Origin: Callipepla californica brunnescens | Taxonomy: Eukaryota; Chordata; Aves; Galliformes; Odontophoridae | DNA: 64,000 nucleotides | Reading direction: 5' to 3' | Assembly (NCBI GenBank): GCA_023055505.1 | Contig: JALIRH010000125.1 | Coordinates: 137,001-201,000, forward strand | Part shown: positions 46,301 to 56,127 of the stretch, piece after piece | How the letters are laid out: every line of letters starts with the position of its first letter | Position numbering within the stretch: position 1 is the first letter of the stretch | Notes under the pieces: generated by a model | The model's input: the letters and a program-made list of their open reading frames with translations, nothing else | The model's database searches: none | What the model was told of the DNA's origin: nothing | Made by a program: the position numbers and the translations under genes

Positions 46301-49300
46301 AGGGTTAGGGTCAGGGATGGTGTAGGGTCAGTTTTAGGGTTAGGGTATGGTTAGTGTAAGGGGTAGGGTTAGGGTTAGGGTAGGGCTAGGGTTAGTGTTA
46401 GGGTTAAAATTAGGGGTTAGGAGTTAGGGCTAGGGTAGGGTTGGGGGTTAGTGTTAGGGTTAGGGTAGGGTTGGGGTTAGGGTTAGGGTTGGGTTGGGGT
46501 TAGGGGCAGGGTTAGGGTTAGTGTTAGGGTAAGGGTTAGGGATAGGTAAGGGTCAGGGTTAGGGTCAATGTTAGGGTAAGGGTTAGGGTAGTGTTAGTGT
46601 TAGGGTTGGGTTGGGATTAGGGTAGGGTTAGGGTTAGGGGTTAGGGTAGAGTCAGGGGTTACGGTTAGGATAAGGGTTAGGGTAGGGTTAAGGGTTAGGG
46701 TTAGGGTAGGGTTAAAGTTGGGGTTAGGAATAGGGTTAGGGTTAGGTTAGAGTTAGGGTAGGGTTAGGGTAAGGAATCAGTAGGGTTAGGGTTAGAGTTA
46801 GGGTTAGGGATCTGGTGGGTTTGGGTTAGGGTTTAAGGTTAGGGTTAGGTTTAGGGTAGGGTTAGGGTAGGGTTAAGGTTTAGGGTTAGGGTTAGGTTTA
46901 GGGGTTAGGGTAGGGCTAGGGTTAGGGGTTAGGGGTTGGGTTAGTGTAGGGGTAGGGGTATGGGTAGGGTTAGGGTTAGGGGTTAGGGTATGGTCAGGGG
47001 TTACGTTTAGGTTAAGGTTTAGGGTTAGAGTAGGGTTAGGAGTTAGGGTTAGGGTTAGGGTTAAGGATAGGGTTGGGGTTAGGGTTAGGGTAGGGCTAGT
47101 GTTAGGTTAGGGTTAGGTGTTTGGGTCAGGGTTAGTGTAGGGTTAATGTTAGGGTAGGGGTTAGGATTAGGTTTATGGTAAGGGTTAGGGTAGGGTTAGG
47201 GTAAGAGTTAGGGAAAGGTAAGGGTTAGGGTAAGGGTTAGGGTTAGGGTCAGTGTTAGGGTCAGGGTTAGGCTTATAGTATGGTTAGGGTAAGGGTTAGG
47301 GGTTAGGGTAGGGGTAGGGGTAAGGGTAGGGGTATGGGTAGGGTTAAGGTAAGGGTAGGGTTAGGGTTAGGTTTGGATTAGAGGTTACGGTAAGGGTTAG
47401 GGTTAGGGGTTAGGGTCAGTGTCAGGGTTAGGGTTAGGGTAGGGTTAGTGTTAGGGTAAGGTTTAGGGTTAGGGTTATGGTAAGCGTTAGGGTTATGGTA
47501 AGCGTTAGGGTTAGAGTTAGGGTAGGGTTAGGGTAGGGTTAGGATTAGGGTAGGGTTTGGGTTAGTGGTTAGGGTTAAGGTTAGGGGTTAGGGCTGGGGT
47601 AGGTTTAGGGCTAGGGTAGGGTTGGGTTTAGGGTTAGGGTGGGGTAAGGGTTAGGGGCAGGATAAGGGCTTAGGGGTTGGGGTTAGGGGTTAGGATTAGG
47701 GTAGGGTTAGGGTAAGGGTAAGGGTTAGGGTAGGGTAAGGGTTAGGGTTTACGGTAGGGTTAGGGTTAGTGTTAGGGTAGGGTTATGGTTAAGTAAGGGT
47801 TAGGGTTAGGGTAAAGGTTAGGGTAGGGTTAGGGTTAGGTTTAAGGGGTAGGGTTAGGGTTAGATAATGGTTATGGTAAGTATTAGGGTCAGGGTTACGG
47901 GTAGGGTGTGAGTCAGGGTTAGGGTTTTAGGGTTAGGGTAGGGTTAGGGTTAGGTTTTGGGTCGATCAATAGGGTTAGGGTTAGATTAGGGTAGGGTTAG
48001 GATAGGGTTAGGGTAGGGTTTGTGTTAGGGTTAGGGTGTAGGGTTAGGGTTAGGGTAGGGTTAAGGTTAGGGGTTAAGGTTAGGGGTTAGTGTTAGGGTA
48101 GGGTAGGGGTAGGGTTAGGGTAGGGTAAGGGTTAGGGGTTAGGATTAGGGTTAAGGTGTTAGGAGTTAGGGTTAGGGTAGGGTTAGGGTTAGGGTTAGGG
48201 TTAGAATAGGGTAAGAGTTAGGGGTAGGGTTACGGGTAGGGTTAGGGTAAAGTTAGGGTTAGGGTTCCGGTTACGGTTAGGGTCCATCAATAGGGTTAGG
48301 GTTTAGGGTTAGGGTTAGGTGTATGTGTAGGGGTAGGGTTAGTGTTAGGGTTAGGGTTAGGTTGGATTAGGGTTAGGGTTAGGGTTGGGTAAGGGTTAGG
48401 GGTAGGATTACGGGTAGGGTTAGTGTTATGGTTAGGGTCCATCAATAGGGTTAGGCAAGGTTTAGGGTTTAGGGTTAGGGTTAGGTGTTAGGGTAAGGGG
48501 TTAGGGTTAGGGTAGGGTTAGGGTCCATCAATAGGGTTATGGTAGGGTTAGGGTTATGGATAGGGTTAGAGTTAGGGTAGGGTTAGAGTTAGGGTTAGGG
48601 TAGGGTTAGGGTAAGGGTAGAGTTAGGGTAGGTTTATGGTAAGGGTAGGGTAGTGTTAGGGTAGGGTATGGGTTAGGGGTTAGGGTTAAGGTTAGGGGTT
48701 AGGGCTCGGGTAGGGTTAGGGGTTAGTGTTAGGGTTAGGGGCAGGGTTAGGGTTAGGGTAGGGTTGGGGTTAGGGTTAGGGTAGGGTTGGGGTTAGGGAC
48801 AGGGTTAGGGTTTGGGCTTACGGGTTGGGGATAGGGGTTAGGGTCACGGTTAGGGTAGGGTTAGGTTAGGTTTAGGGTTAGTGTTAGGGTTATGGTTAGG
48901 TAAGGGTTAGGGGTTAGGGTAAATGTTAGGGTAGGGTTAGGGTTGGGTTAGGGTTAGTGTTAGGGTTATGGCTTAGGGGTAGGTAAGGGTTAGGGTAGGG
49001 TTAGGGTCAGGGTCAGGGTTAAGGGTAGGGTTTGAGTCAGGGTCAGGGTCAGGGTTAGGGTTAGCACAGGGTTAGGGTAGGGTTAGGTGTTAGGGTAGGG
49101 TTAGGGTTAATGTTAGAGTTATGGTTAGGTAGGGGTTAGGGTAAGGGTTAGGGGTTAGGGTAAATGTTAGGGTAGGTTTAGGGTTAAGGATTAGGGTAGA
49201 GTTAGGGTTAGGTAAGGGTTAGGGTATGGTTAGGGTCAGGGTTAAGGGTAGGGTTAGGGTTAGGGTAGAATTAGGGTTAGATTTGAGGGTTAGTGTAGGG

Positions 49301-50250
49301 TTAGGGTAGGGTTAGGGGTTAGGGTAAGGGTTAGGGTTGGATTAGAATTTACGGTAAGGGTTAGGGTTAGGGGTTAGGGTCAGTATTAGGGTTAGGGGTT
49401 AGGGTTAGGGGTAGGGTTAGGGTAGGGTTAGAGTTAGGGTAGGGTTAGTGTTAGGGTTAGGGTATGTTTAGGGTTTGGGTAAGGGTTAGGGTGAGGGTTG
49501 GTGTTAGGGTAGGATTAGGGTTAGGTTCAGGGTTAGGGTAGTGTTAGGGTTTAGGGTTAGGGTTAGGGTATGGTTAGGGGTTAGGGTTGGGGTAAGGGTT
49601 AGGTTAGAGTTAGGGTTAGGGGGTTAGGGTTAGGGGATTAGTGTTAGTTTTAGGGTTAGGGGTTAGGGTTAGGGTGAGGGTTGGTGTTAGGGTAGGATTA
49701 GGGTTAGGTTCAGGGTTAGGGTAGTGTTAGGGTTCAGGGTTAGGGTTGTGATAAGTTTTAGGGGATTAGTGTTAGGGGTTAGGGTAGGGTTAGGGTTAGG
49801 ATTGGGATTAGGTTTAGGTTAGGGTTATGGTTAGGGTTAGGATAGGGTTAATGTAGGGTTAGGGTTAGTGATAGAGTAAGACTTAGGGTTAGGGTTATGG
49901 TAAGAGTTAGGGATTGGGATACGGTTAGATTTAGGGTTAAGAATAGGGTTCGGGTTTGATTAGGGTTAGGGTTAGTGTTAGGAATCAATTTGGAGGAAGG
50001 AAAAGGTTTAGGAATTGGTTCATTGTTAGGGTTAGTCTTCAAGTTAGTAATAGAGTAAGGGTTAGTGTTCGGGTTAGGAATAGGGTTCTGAATAGGGCGA
50101 GGTTTGGGAATAGGATGAAGTTTAGGGTTAGGGTTCGGGTCAGATTTAGCACTATGTTTCAGGTTCCTTTTAGGTTTAGTGATAAGGATTAGGGGTACGT
50201 TTAGGTATTGTACAATGCTAAGTGTTAGCTTCTGGGTGGGGGTTGGGGTT
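40351..50250 (+). repeat. Large degenerate TTAGGG array
   Basis: About 9.9 kb of TTAGGG/TAGGG/TTAGGGG variants lie in G-rich orientation on the plus strand. The sequence has kilobase-scale internal duplications. A recurrent non-telomeric insert GGGTCCATCAATAGGG appears at 40,742, 40,818, 43,344, 44,557, 44,864, 48,280, 48,435 and 48,521, with a variant at about 47,959. The last 300 bp contain more diverged unique-like sequence shared with the end of the window. Confidence 0.93.
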
Positions 50251-51075
50251 TGTCATGGTTTTATGATTTTTTGGTACTGGTATTCCACATCATAACATCA
50301 TGTATTGCATTAGGAGTTGAAGAGCTAATACTCCAGCTCCATAGATCATTGATAATTCCAGGTATACCTGTCTGAGAAGAGAAGAAGCACTACATTCCCC
50401 AGAGGACTTTGCGATGCTTTGTATTTTTACGTGTTTTCCGCTCAGAGGGAACAGATAAAAACCCTCAGCGGTCACGGGACACTCTCTTTCCTTCGGGATC
50501 GACTCAGCAGTGGGTGCTCGCTGCCGTATCGCCTTCAGCGTTAGCGTAAGGCCTTCGGTTTATCGGACACTCTCTCTTGCTCATTTTGTTTGATTCATTA
50601 GCCTCAATTCCAATTACATTGCATTATATTGTGTTATTTTGTTTTCTAATATCTTATTTAGTAAATTAGCTTTCCTCCTCAGATCGTTGCCGCTGTTTTG
50701 TTTCTAGGCCCATCTCCCTTTTCCCTTTTCCCTTTTTCCTTGCCCTTTCCTGGGGCGTGGGTCCGTGGGTCCCCGCAGCAAACGTCACGGAACCGGGCCG
50801 ATCCAGCCCGGTAAACCGTTGACAGGGTTAGATTAAGGGTGAGGGTTAGGATTAGGACTAGATTTAGGATTAGGTTTAGGAATAGGTTTTCTTTGATTGT
50901 TAGAGTGAGAGAAAGGTTAGGCCTTGGGTTTGTTTTTGGAATAGTTTTGGGTTTCAGAATAGGAATTGGGTTAGTATTTGGAATCTGTTTTGGTTTAGTA
51001 TTAGTGTTAGGGTCAGGGTTAGAAGTTAGGTGATGGCTGTGGTAATCTAATGCTTTGTGTTAGGCTTAGGGTTGG
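49978..51075 (+). repeat. Subtelomeric segment, copy 1 (with LTR insertion)
   Basis: Starting with AGGAATCAATTTGGAGGAAG, this segment is also found at 63,477-63,940. Shared landmarks include GCACTATGTTTCAGGTTCC, TAGGTATTGTACAATGCTAA and GGTAATCTAATGCTTTGTG. Copy 1 has about 110 bp not present in copy 2 near 50,045-50,150 and holds a solo LTR at 50,251-50,824. Confidence 0.85.
50251..50824 (+). mobile_element. Solo LTR of the class III ERV family
   Basis: TGTCATGGTTTT...CCGTTGACA is homologous along its length to the 5' LTR at 19,665-20,203. It is flanked by GGGTT on both sides (50,246-50,250 and 50,825-50,829). The homologous segment at about 63,650-63,665 reads GGTTGGGGTTAGATTAAGG without the LTR and so gives the empty site. 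It is a solo LTR that arose by recombination after integration into telomere-like DNA. Confidence 0.92.
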
Positions 51076-51440
51076 GCTTAAATTTGGGGTTGGTTTTAAG
51101 GTCCCATTTAGATTTCAGGTAGAATTGGAGTTAAATTAAGGTAACGGTTAGGATTAGATTTAGGGTTCTGATAAGGGTTAGGTTAGGGTTAGGGTTTGGT
51201 TCCAAGTTGTTTTTAGGGTTAGGGTTAACGTTAGGTTTCAGGATAGGGTTAGGAATATAGCTAGGTGTTAGGTAAGGTTTAATCCTAGGGTTTCAGTTCG
51301 GGTTAGGTGAAGCATTAGTTTTACAGTTAGAAGACATGTTAGGGTTAGGGTTAGGTTTTGGTGTAGATTTAGGTTTAGGGTAAGGGTTAGGGATGTAGAT
51401 GAAGGTTTAGTGGAAGGGGTAGGGTTCTCTTTAGTTTTAG
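50825..51440 (+). repeat. Diverged TTAGGG-like repeats after the solo LTR
   Basis: Highly diverged GGGTTAGG-type sequence continues in the same orientation as the array before the LTR. It contains the reverse complement of the shared AGCATCAGATTACCACAAC motif at 51,027-51,053. It ends at about 51,440, where CCCCATAA-type minisatellite begins. Confidence 0.8.
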
Positions 51441-52024
51441 GACCCACAGCACAGAACCCGGCCCCAAAAGGGCACGAATGGACCCCATAACCCAGCCCTA
51501 TAATGTCGATATCTGACCCCAAAACTCAGCGCCAAAATCCTGCAATTCCACCCCAAAATCTCCATTATCAGCCCCAGAATCCGATTATTTCCCCCAAATG
51601 TCAGCCCCAAATCCCATTAGTTCCCCCCTGACCCCACAATTTTCCCCCGACCCCATAATTCCCCCCCATGACCCTATAATTTCCCCCCCAACCCCATCAA
51701 TTCCCCCCTGTGACCCCATTACTTCACCTCCTGACCCTGTTACTTCCCCTATTCCCCCCGACCCTATAATTGCCCTAGAACAGCCGCAGGACGATTCCTC
51801 GGTGCTGTTTGAGGTCACATCAGCCCAACCCCATTACTTTCCCCGCGTCCCCATAATTCACCTGTTCCCCCCGTGACCCCATTAATTTCCCCTCTGACCC
51901 TATTAGTTCCCCTGTTCCCCCCCCAACCCTTTAAATTCCCCCTGACCCCATAATTCCCCCTGACCCCATTGCTTTCCTCCCGACCCCATAAATTCCCCCT
52001 GACCCCATAATTGCTCTATAACAG
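51441..52024. repeat. CCCCATAATTCCCCCTGACC minisatellite upstream of the SGF29 last exon
   Basis: This is C-rich imperfect tandem sequence with units such as GACCCCATAATTCCCCC. It would be intronic to SGF29. It contains a duplicated piece of the terminal exon at 51,784. I see no other exon. Confidence 0.85.
51784..51815 (+). pseudogene. SGF29: Duplicated 5' end of the SGF29 terminal exon
   Basis: The segment CCGCAGGACGATTCCTCGG and what follows repeats the first ~31 bases of the exon at 52,025, including an upstream TAGAACAG acceptor-like sequence. It then diverges (PQDDSSVLFEV...). It is 241 bp upstream of the real exon and was evidently copied together with the minisatellite. It could act as a decoy acceptor. 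Confidence 0.8.
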
Positions 52025-52282
52025 CCGCAGGATGATTCCTCGGTGCTGTTTGAGGACACGTTGTACGCTGACGGATATTCATCGCCACTCAACGTCGCAC
52101 AGCGCTACGTTGTGGCCTGCAGGGACACCAAGAAGAAGCGACCCCGTGTGGCCGTTTTGGGGCCGTTCCAGGATTTAGGTTTTTTGGGGTCATTAGGGCC
52201 GATTTACGGTCACTTTGGGGTCACTCTGGAGCACTTTGGGGTGCAGTGCTGCGTCGTGGCCTGCAGAGACACCAAGAAGTGA
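52025..52282 (+). CDS. SGF29: SGF29 terminal exon with lost stop and extended tail
   Basis: After the acceptor TATAACAG the frame encodes PQDDSSVLFEDTLYADGYSS, PLNVAQRYVVACRDTKKK, a near-perfect match to the C-terminal end of SGF29, part of its second Tudor domain. In the family the protein ends right after the KKK; here CGA follows (52,139-52,141), and the frame runs another 47 codons to TGA at 52,280. The added tail ends in a second copy of VVACRDTKK. A local duplication of the exon end plus a stop-loss change explains this. The exon is on the same strand as the first exon at 30,176, but the internal exons, including most of the Tudor region, are not in this window. Confidence 0.85.
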   Translation, partial: PQDDSSVLFEDTLYADGYSSPLNVAQRYVVACRDTKKKRPRVAVLGPFQDLGFLGSLGPIYGHFGVTLEHFGVQCCVVACRDTKK

Positions 52283-52640
52283 CCCCATAGGGGATTTGAT
52301 ATGGTCCTTATGGGGTCGTTATAGGGTTTTGGGGTCACTTTGGGGTCATTTTGGGGCCCTTTGGGGCGCAGCGCTTCCAAGAAGTGTTGGAAGTAATCTG
52401 GGATATTTGGGGTCATTTTGCGTCACATCGGGGTCACTTCGGGTCATTGCACGTTGGGGCGTGGCTCGAATGCGAGGCTTAACGTTGGCCATGCCCACTC
52501 GCTTCCCACTGGCTTCCGGTTTCCCACTTCCAGGCGTGCTTCCGCCTCCTTACCCACAATGCCCCGCTCGCTGCCGGAAATCCGCGCTCCCAGACGTTTC
52601 AGTTATTTCCGGTCATCGTGCCTCGTTCCAGTGGCACTGT
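52283..52640. other. Spacer downstream of SGF29
   Basis: This sequence has GGGGTCACTTTGGGG repeats and a third, badly eroded copy of the exon tail (GCGCTTCCAAGAAGTG at about 52,371-52,386). It would contain the SGF29 3' UTR. I see no AATAAA poly(A) signal. The last 150 bp become CpG-rich toward the next promoter. Confidence 0.55.
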
Positions 52641-52728
52641 TCCGCCTCGCTACCCCACACCCCGCCCTTTCCGCTGCCGATCTGTGCTGTGATTGGCCGA
52701 GCTGTGCCGTGGGGCCGGAAGTGGCCGC
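52641..52728 (+). promoter_or_regulatory. Housekeeping-type promoter with CCAAT and ETS sites
   Basis: An inverted CCAAT box (GATTGGC, about 52,691-52,697) is followed by CCGGAAGTG (52,715-52,723), an ETS site often found at transcription starts. An ATG follows six bases after the ETS site. More TTCCGG/CCGGAA elements lie upstream at about 52,515, 52,575 and 52,608. This is a TATA-less CpG promoter by appearance. Confidence 0.65.
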
Positions 52729-52761
52729 ATGGTGGAAGCGGAGCTGGAAGCAGAGCACGTG
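52729..52761 (+). CDS. Short first coding exon, possibly BOLA2-like
   Basis: ATG opens 11 codons, MVEAELEAEHV, ending at a GTCAGT donor (52,762). With the candidate second exon at 53,562 this gives ...LEAEHV-EVEE..., resembling the LEAEHVEVED segment of BOLA2, an iron-sulfur glutaredoxin partner that in humans lies in 16p11.2 like SGF29. The match is short, and the next exon departs from BOLA2 after EVE, so the assignment is weak. It could be an unrelated gene. Confidence 0.35.
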
Positions 52762-52789
52762 GTCAGTGGCAGGGCGGGAGGGGCGGTTA

Positions 52790-53545
52790 TGGGGCCGGGG
52801 TCAGGTTATGGGGTTATGGGGCAGGGATTTGGGGCTGGGGTCGTGGGTGTGGGGTCCAGGCTTGGGGCAGAGCTGTGGGGCAGAGTTGTGGGTCCAGGTG
52901 CACTGATTGGGGCAGAGCTGTGGGATGCGGGGCTGAGCTGTGGGGTGGATCTGTGGGGCAGAGCTGTGGCGGTTGGGGGGCGGAGGTGTGGTGCAGGTAT
53001 GAGCAGATGTGGGGCTCAGATGCGGGGCTGAGCTGCGGGATGTGAGGCTGATCCATGGGGCAGAGCTGTGGAATGTGGGGCTGATCTGTGGGGCAGGTAG
53101 GTATGTGGGGCAGAGCTGTGGGATGTGGGGCAGGTATGTGCAGATTGGGGTTGAGCCGTGGGGCAGAGCTGTGGGATGTGGGGCAGATCTGTGGGTCCAG
53201 GTGTGGGGTTTGGGGCAGATGTGTGGGGCAGAGCCACAGGGCTGAGCTCTGGGGCCAGGTGTGGGGTGAGGGGCTGAGCTGTGGTGCAGAGCTGAGGGAT
53301 GTGGGGCTGAGCTGTGGGTCCAGGTGTGGGGTTTGGGGCAGATGTGTGGGGCAGAGCCACAGGGCTGAGCTCTGGGGCCAGGTGTGGGATGAGGGGCTGA
53401 GCTGTGGGATGTGGGGCTGAGCTGTGTGGCCAGGGGATGAGGGGCAGAGATGTGGGGCAAATGTGTGGGATGTGGGGCAGCGCTGTGGGGCTGAGCTGTG
53501 GTGTGGATGTTTGGGGTGAAGGTGTGGGGCAGAGTTCTGCCCCAC
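52790..53545. repeat. GGGGCAGAGCTGTGGG minisatellite
   Basis: These are G-rich units such as GGGGCAGAGCTGTGGGATGT and GGGGCTGAGCTGTGGG, with a nested duplication of about 105 bp (starting at about 53,192 and 53,307). It would be the first intron of the candidate gene at 52,729. Long open frames on both strands follow the repeat and are not genes. Confidence 0.88.
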
Positions 53546-53561
53546 AGAGGTGCTCCCGCAG

Positions 53562-53602
53562 GAGGTGGAGGAGATGCAGTGGCGGCATTCTGAGGGGAAT
53601 AG
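53562..53602 (+). CDS. Candidate second exon, unassigned
   Basis: A non-repeat island of about 55 bp lies between two minisatellites. It can be read as an exon from either CTGCCCCACAG (53,547) or CTCCCGCAG (53,561) to a GTCAGT donor at 53,603. Using the second acceptor it encodes EVEEMQWRHSEGN in phase with the exon at 52,729. I do not recognise the protein with confidence. Confidence 0.35.
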
Positions 53603-54272
53603 GTCAGTGCCCCATTGCTGCCCCACAGCTGCCCCATAGCCACCCCATTGAGATCCACTGAGATCAGTGGAGACCCCATTGAGATCCGTAGGGACCCCAT
53701 GGAGATCCATGGTGACCCATGGCTGCCCCGTAGCTGCCCCACATCCGCCCCATAGCTGGGCGTGGCTTCGCTCTGGGCACACCGCCTTCTGCGGGACCCA
53801 CAGCGACCCACACTGACCCACAGTGACCCACACTGACCCATAGAGACCCACAGCGACCCATAGAGACTCACAGCGACCCATAGCGGGACCCACAGCGACC
53901 CAACCGACCCACAGCAACCTATAGGGGGAACCACAGCAACCCACAGAGACCGATAGCTCACACAGCGACCCACAGTGACCCACAGCAGGACCCACAGCGA
54001 CCCATAGAGACCCACAGCGACCCATAGAAACACATAGAGACTCATAGTTACCCACAGCGACTTATAGAGACCCACAGCGACTCACTGAGACCCACAGTGA
54101 CCTATAGCTGGACCCACAGACACCCACAGCAACCCAAAGTGACCCACAGCTTGACCCATAGCGACCCATGCCAGGAACCACAGCGACCCATTGGGACCCA
54201 TAGCGATCCACAGCGACCCATGGAAAACCACAGGGAGCAAGAGGGAGCCACAGAGACACAGCGACATCACGT

Positions 54273-54294
54273 GAGAGCGCCGCCTGGTGTCGTG
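54273..54294 (-). promoter_or_regulatory. CTCF-like motif, copy 1 (degenerate)
   Basis: AGAGCGCCGCCTGGTGTCG is the weakest of four related sites; two core positions differ from the CCACCAGGGGGCGC consensus on the minus strand. It lies in a block (54,263-54,345) that continues with GGAACTGCAG and CTCCTGGGGCACATAGAGA. Confidence 0.45.
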
Positions 54295-55051
54295 GAGGGG
54301 GAACTGCAGCTCCTTAGGAATCTCCTGGGGCACATAGAGACCAACAGCGCCTCATAGCAGGACCCACACTGACCCACAGCGAACCATATTGGGACCCACA
54401 GCGTAACCCACAGTGACCCGTAACAGACCACATTGACCCATTGCGACGCACTGCAACCCATAGCAACTCATAGAGGCACAGCGACACACAGCCATCCACA
54501 GCAACCCATAGCGACCCAGCCGACCCACAGCAACCTATAGGGGGGCCCACAGCGACTCACAGCAACCCACAGAGACCGATTACAACCAATAGTGACCGAT
54601 AGCGACCCACCGCGACACACAGCGACCCACACCGACCCATAGCAACCCACAGTGACCCACAGAGACCCATAGAGACCCAAAGCGACCCACAGCGACCCAT
54701 AGCAGGACCTACAGTGAACCATAGCGTCCCGAAGAGACCCGTAGCGACTCACTGCGACCCACAATGACCCATAGCTGGACCCACAGACACCCACAGCATG
54801 ACCCACAGCGACCCATTGCAACCCTTAGCAACATGTAGAGACTTATAGCGATCCACATCGACCCATAGCGACCCATGGATACACATAGCAAGACCCACAG
54901 TGACCCATAGCGTCCCATAGAGACCCGCAGCAAAACGTAGCAGCCCACAGAGATCGATAGCGACGCATAGTGACCCACAGCGACCCATAGCGCCCAATAG
55001 GAAACCACTGATAGCAATAAGGAGCCCTAGAGACCCAGCGACATTACATGA

Positions 55052-55069
55052 GAGCGCCCCCTGGTGGCG
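55052..55069 (-). promoter_or_regulatory. CTCF-like motif, copy 2 (consensus)
   Basis: The minus strand reads CGCCACCAGGGGGCGCTC, matching the vertebrate CTCF core at all positions I remember. It lies within the block 55,040-55,128. Confidence 0.65.
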
Positions 55070-55298
55070 TGGAGGGGAACTGCAGCCCCTTAGGGATCCA
55101 TTGGGAACCTTAGAGACCCACAGAGACCCATAGCAGGACCCACAGCAAACCAAAGCGATCCATAGCAACCCATAGCGATCCACAGTGACCCACAGTAACC
55201 CACAGCGAAGCATATTGGGACCCATAGCGACACATAGCGCCCAATAGGAAAACACAGAGAGCAATAGGAAGCCGTAGAGACACAGCGACATCATGTGA

Positions 55299-55316
55299 GA
55301 GCTCCCTCTGGTGGCG
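55299..55316 (-). promoter_or_regulatory. CTCF-like motif, copy 3
   Basis: The minus strand reads CGCCACCAGAGGGAGCTC. It keeps the CCACCAG and differs from the consensus at two positions of the GGGGGCGC half. It sits in the same surrounding block as the other copies (55,288-55,366). Confidence 0.55.
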
Positions 55317-55605
55317 TGAAGGGGAACTGCAGCCCCTTAGGGATCTCCTGGGGCACGTAGAGACCCATAGCAGGACCCACACCGACCCACAGCGAACCCT
55401 ATTGGGACCCATAGCGTGACCCACAGCGACCCACAGCAACCCATAGAGACTCATAGCAAACCACAGCAACCCACAGTGACCCATAGCGAGACCCACAGCG
55501 ACCCACAGTGACCCACAGCTTGACCCAAAGCAACCCATGCCGGGACCCACAGCGACCCATAGAAAACCTCAGAGAGCAATAGGAAGGCACAGAGACATCA
55601 CGTGA

Positions 55606-55629
55606 GAGCGCCCCCTCCCCTGGTGGCGT
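55606..55629 (-). promoter_or_regulatory. CTCF-like motif, copy 4 (split by 5 bp)
   Basis: GAGCGCCCCCTCCCCTGGTGGCG has the two halves of the motif separated by an extra 5 bp, a local CCCCT duplication. It probably weakens or changes binding. The block is 55,594-55,676. Confidence 0.45.
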
Positions 55630-55760
55630 GGAGGGGAACTGCAGCCCCTTAGGGATCTCCTGGGGCATATAGAGACCCACAGCGACCCATAGCAGGACCC
55701 ACAGTGACCCACAGCAAACCATATTGGGACCCATAGCGGGACCCAGAGAGACCCACAGAC

Positions 55761-56127
55761 TGTTACAATGAAGGGTCGGGAACCCAGCTTGATGCTAGCT
55801 AATGTTCCATTTCTTAAGCAACAACTCAAAGCTTAGATAGACAGAGAAGCAGTGTGTGTTAGGATCTAACTGGGGGAAGCTACAAGGATCTAATTGAGGG
55901 AATTTACACTCCTCAGTGTTAACAGGTCAAGAATATAAAACACTCCTAGTCATCTAAACAAACAGTTTCTTATTGCTATCCATTACTGTCTTCTGTTTCT
56001 TTTCACTCCTTAGACATGGTTGTCTCAAGCTTATCAGCTTATCTTTACACAGCCTACGTCCAAGGTTTATGGCCTGATTCCTGCTTAGCTAACAGTTCCG
56101 TCTGACTCCCACTTTTGCCATCACCCA
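55761..56127 (-). mobile_element. 3' LTR of the class II ERV
   Basis: The minus-strand LTR runs from TGGGTGATGGC, directly after a polypurine tract, to CCTTCATTGTAACA, where minisatellite begins. Its length is about 367 bp with TG...CA ends. A GTTTTATATTC TATA-like stretch (about 55,933-55,943) and GCAATAAG, a variant poly(A) signal, are present. No partner LTR or target duplication is available for confirmation. Confidence 0.68.

Larger units (their letters stand above)
53610..55760. repeat. GACCCACAGCGACCCATAGC minisatellite
   Basis: This is a 10-11-bp based repeat (ACCCACAGCG, ACCCATAGCG) about 2.1 kb long. Four interspersed blocks of about 80 bp contain CTCF-like motifs. Minus-strand frames rich in CGSLWVAVG are artefacts of the repeat. 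It ends where the class II ERV LTR begins. Confidence 0.9.

Noticed and set aside
52801..54075. Two overlapping minus-strand frames of more than 400 codons
   Set aside because: Both follow G-rich and CCCACAGCGA minisatellites and have low-complexity Pro/His/Ser or Gly/Ser/Trp composition. Two frames being open together is typical of tandem repeats.
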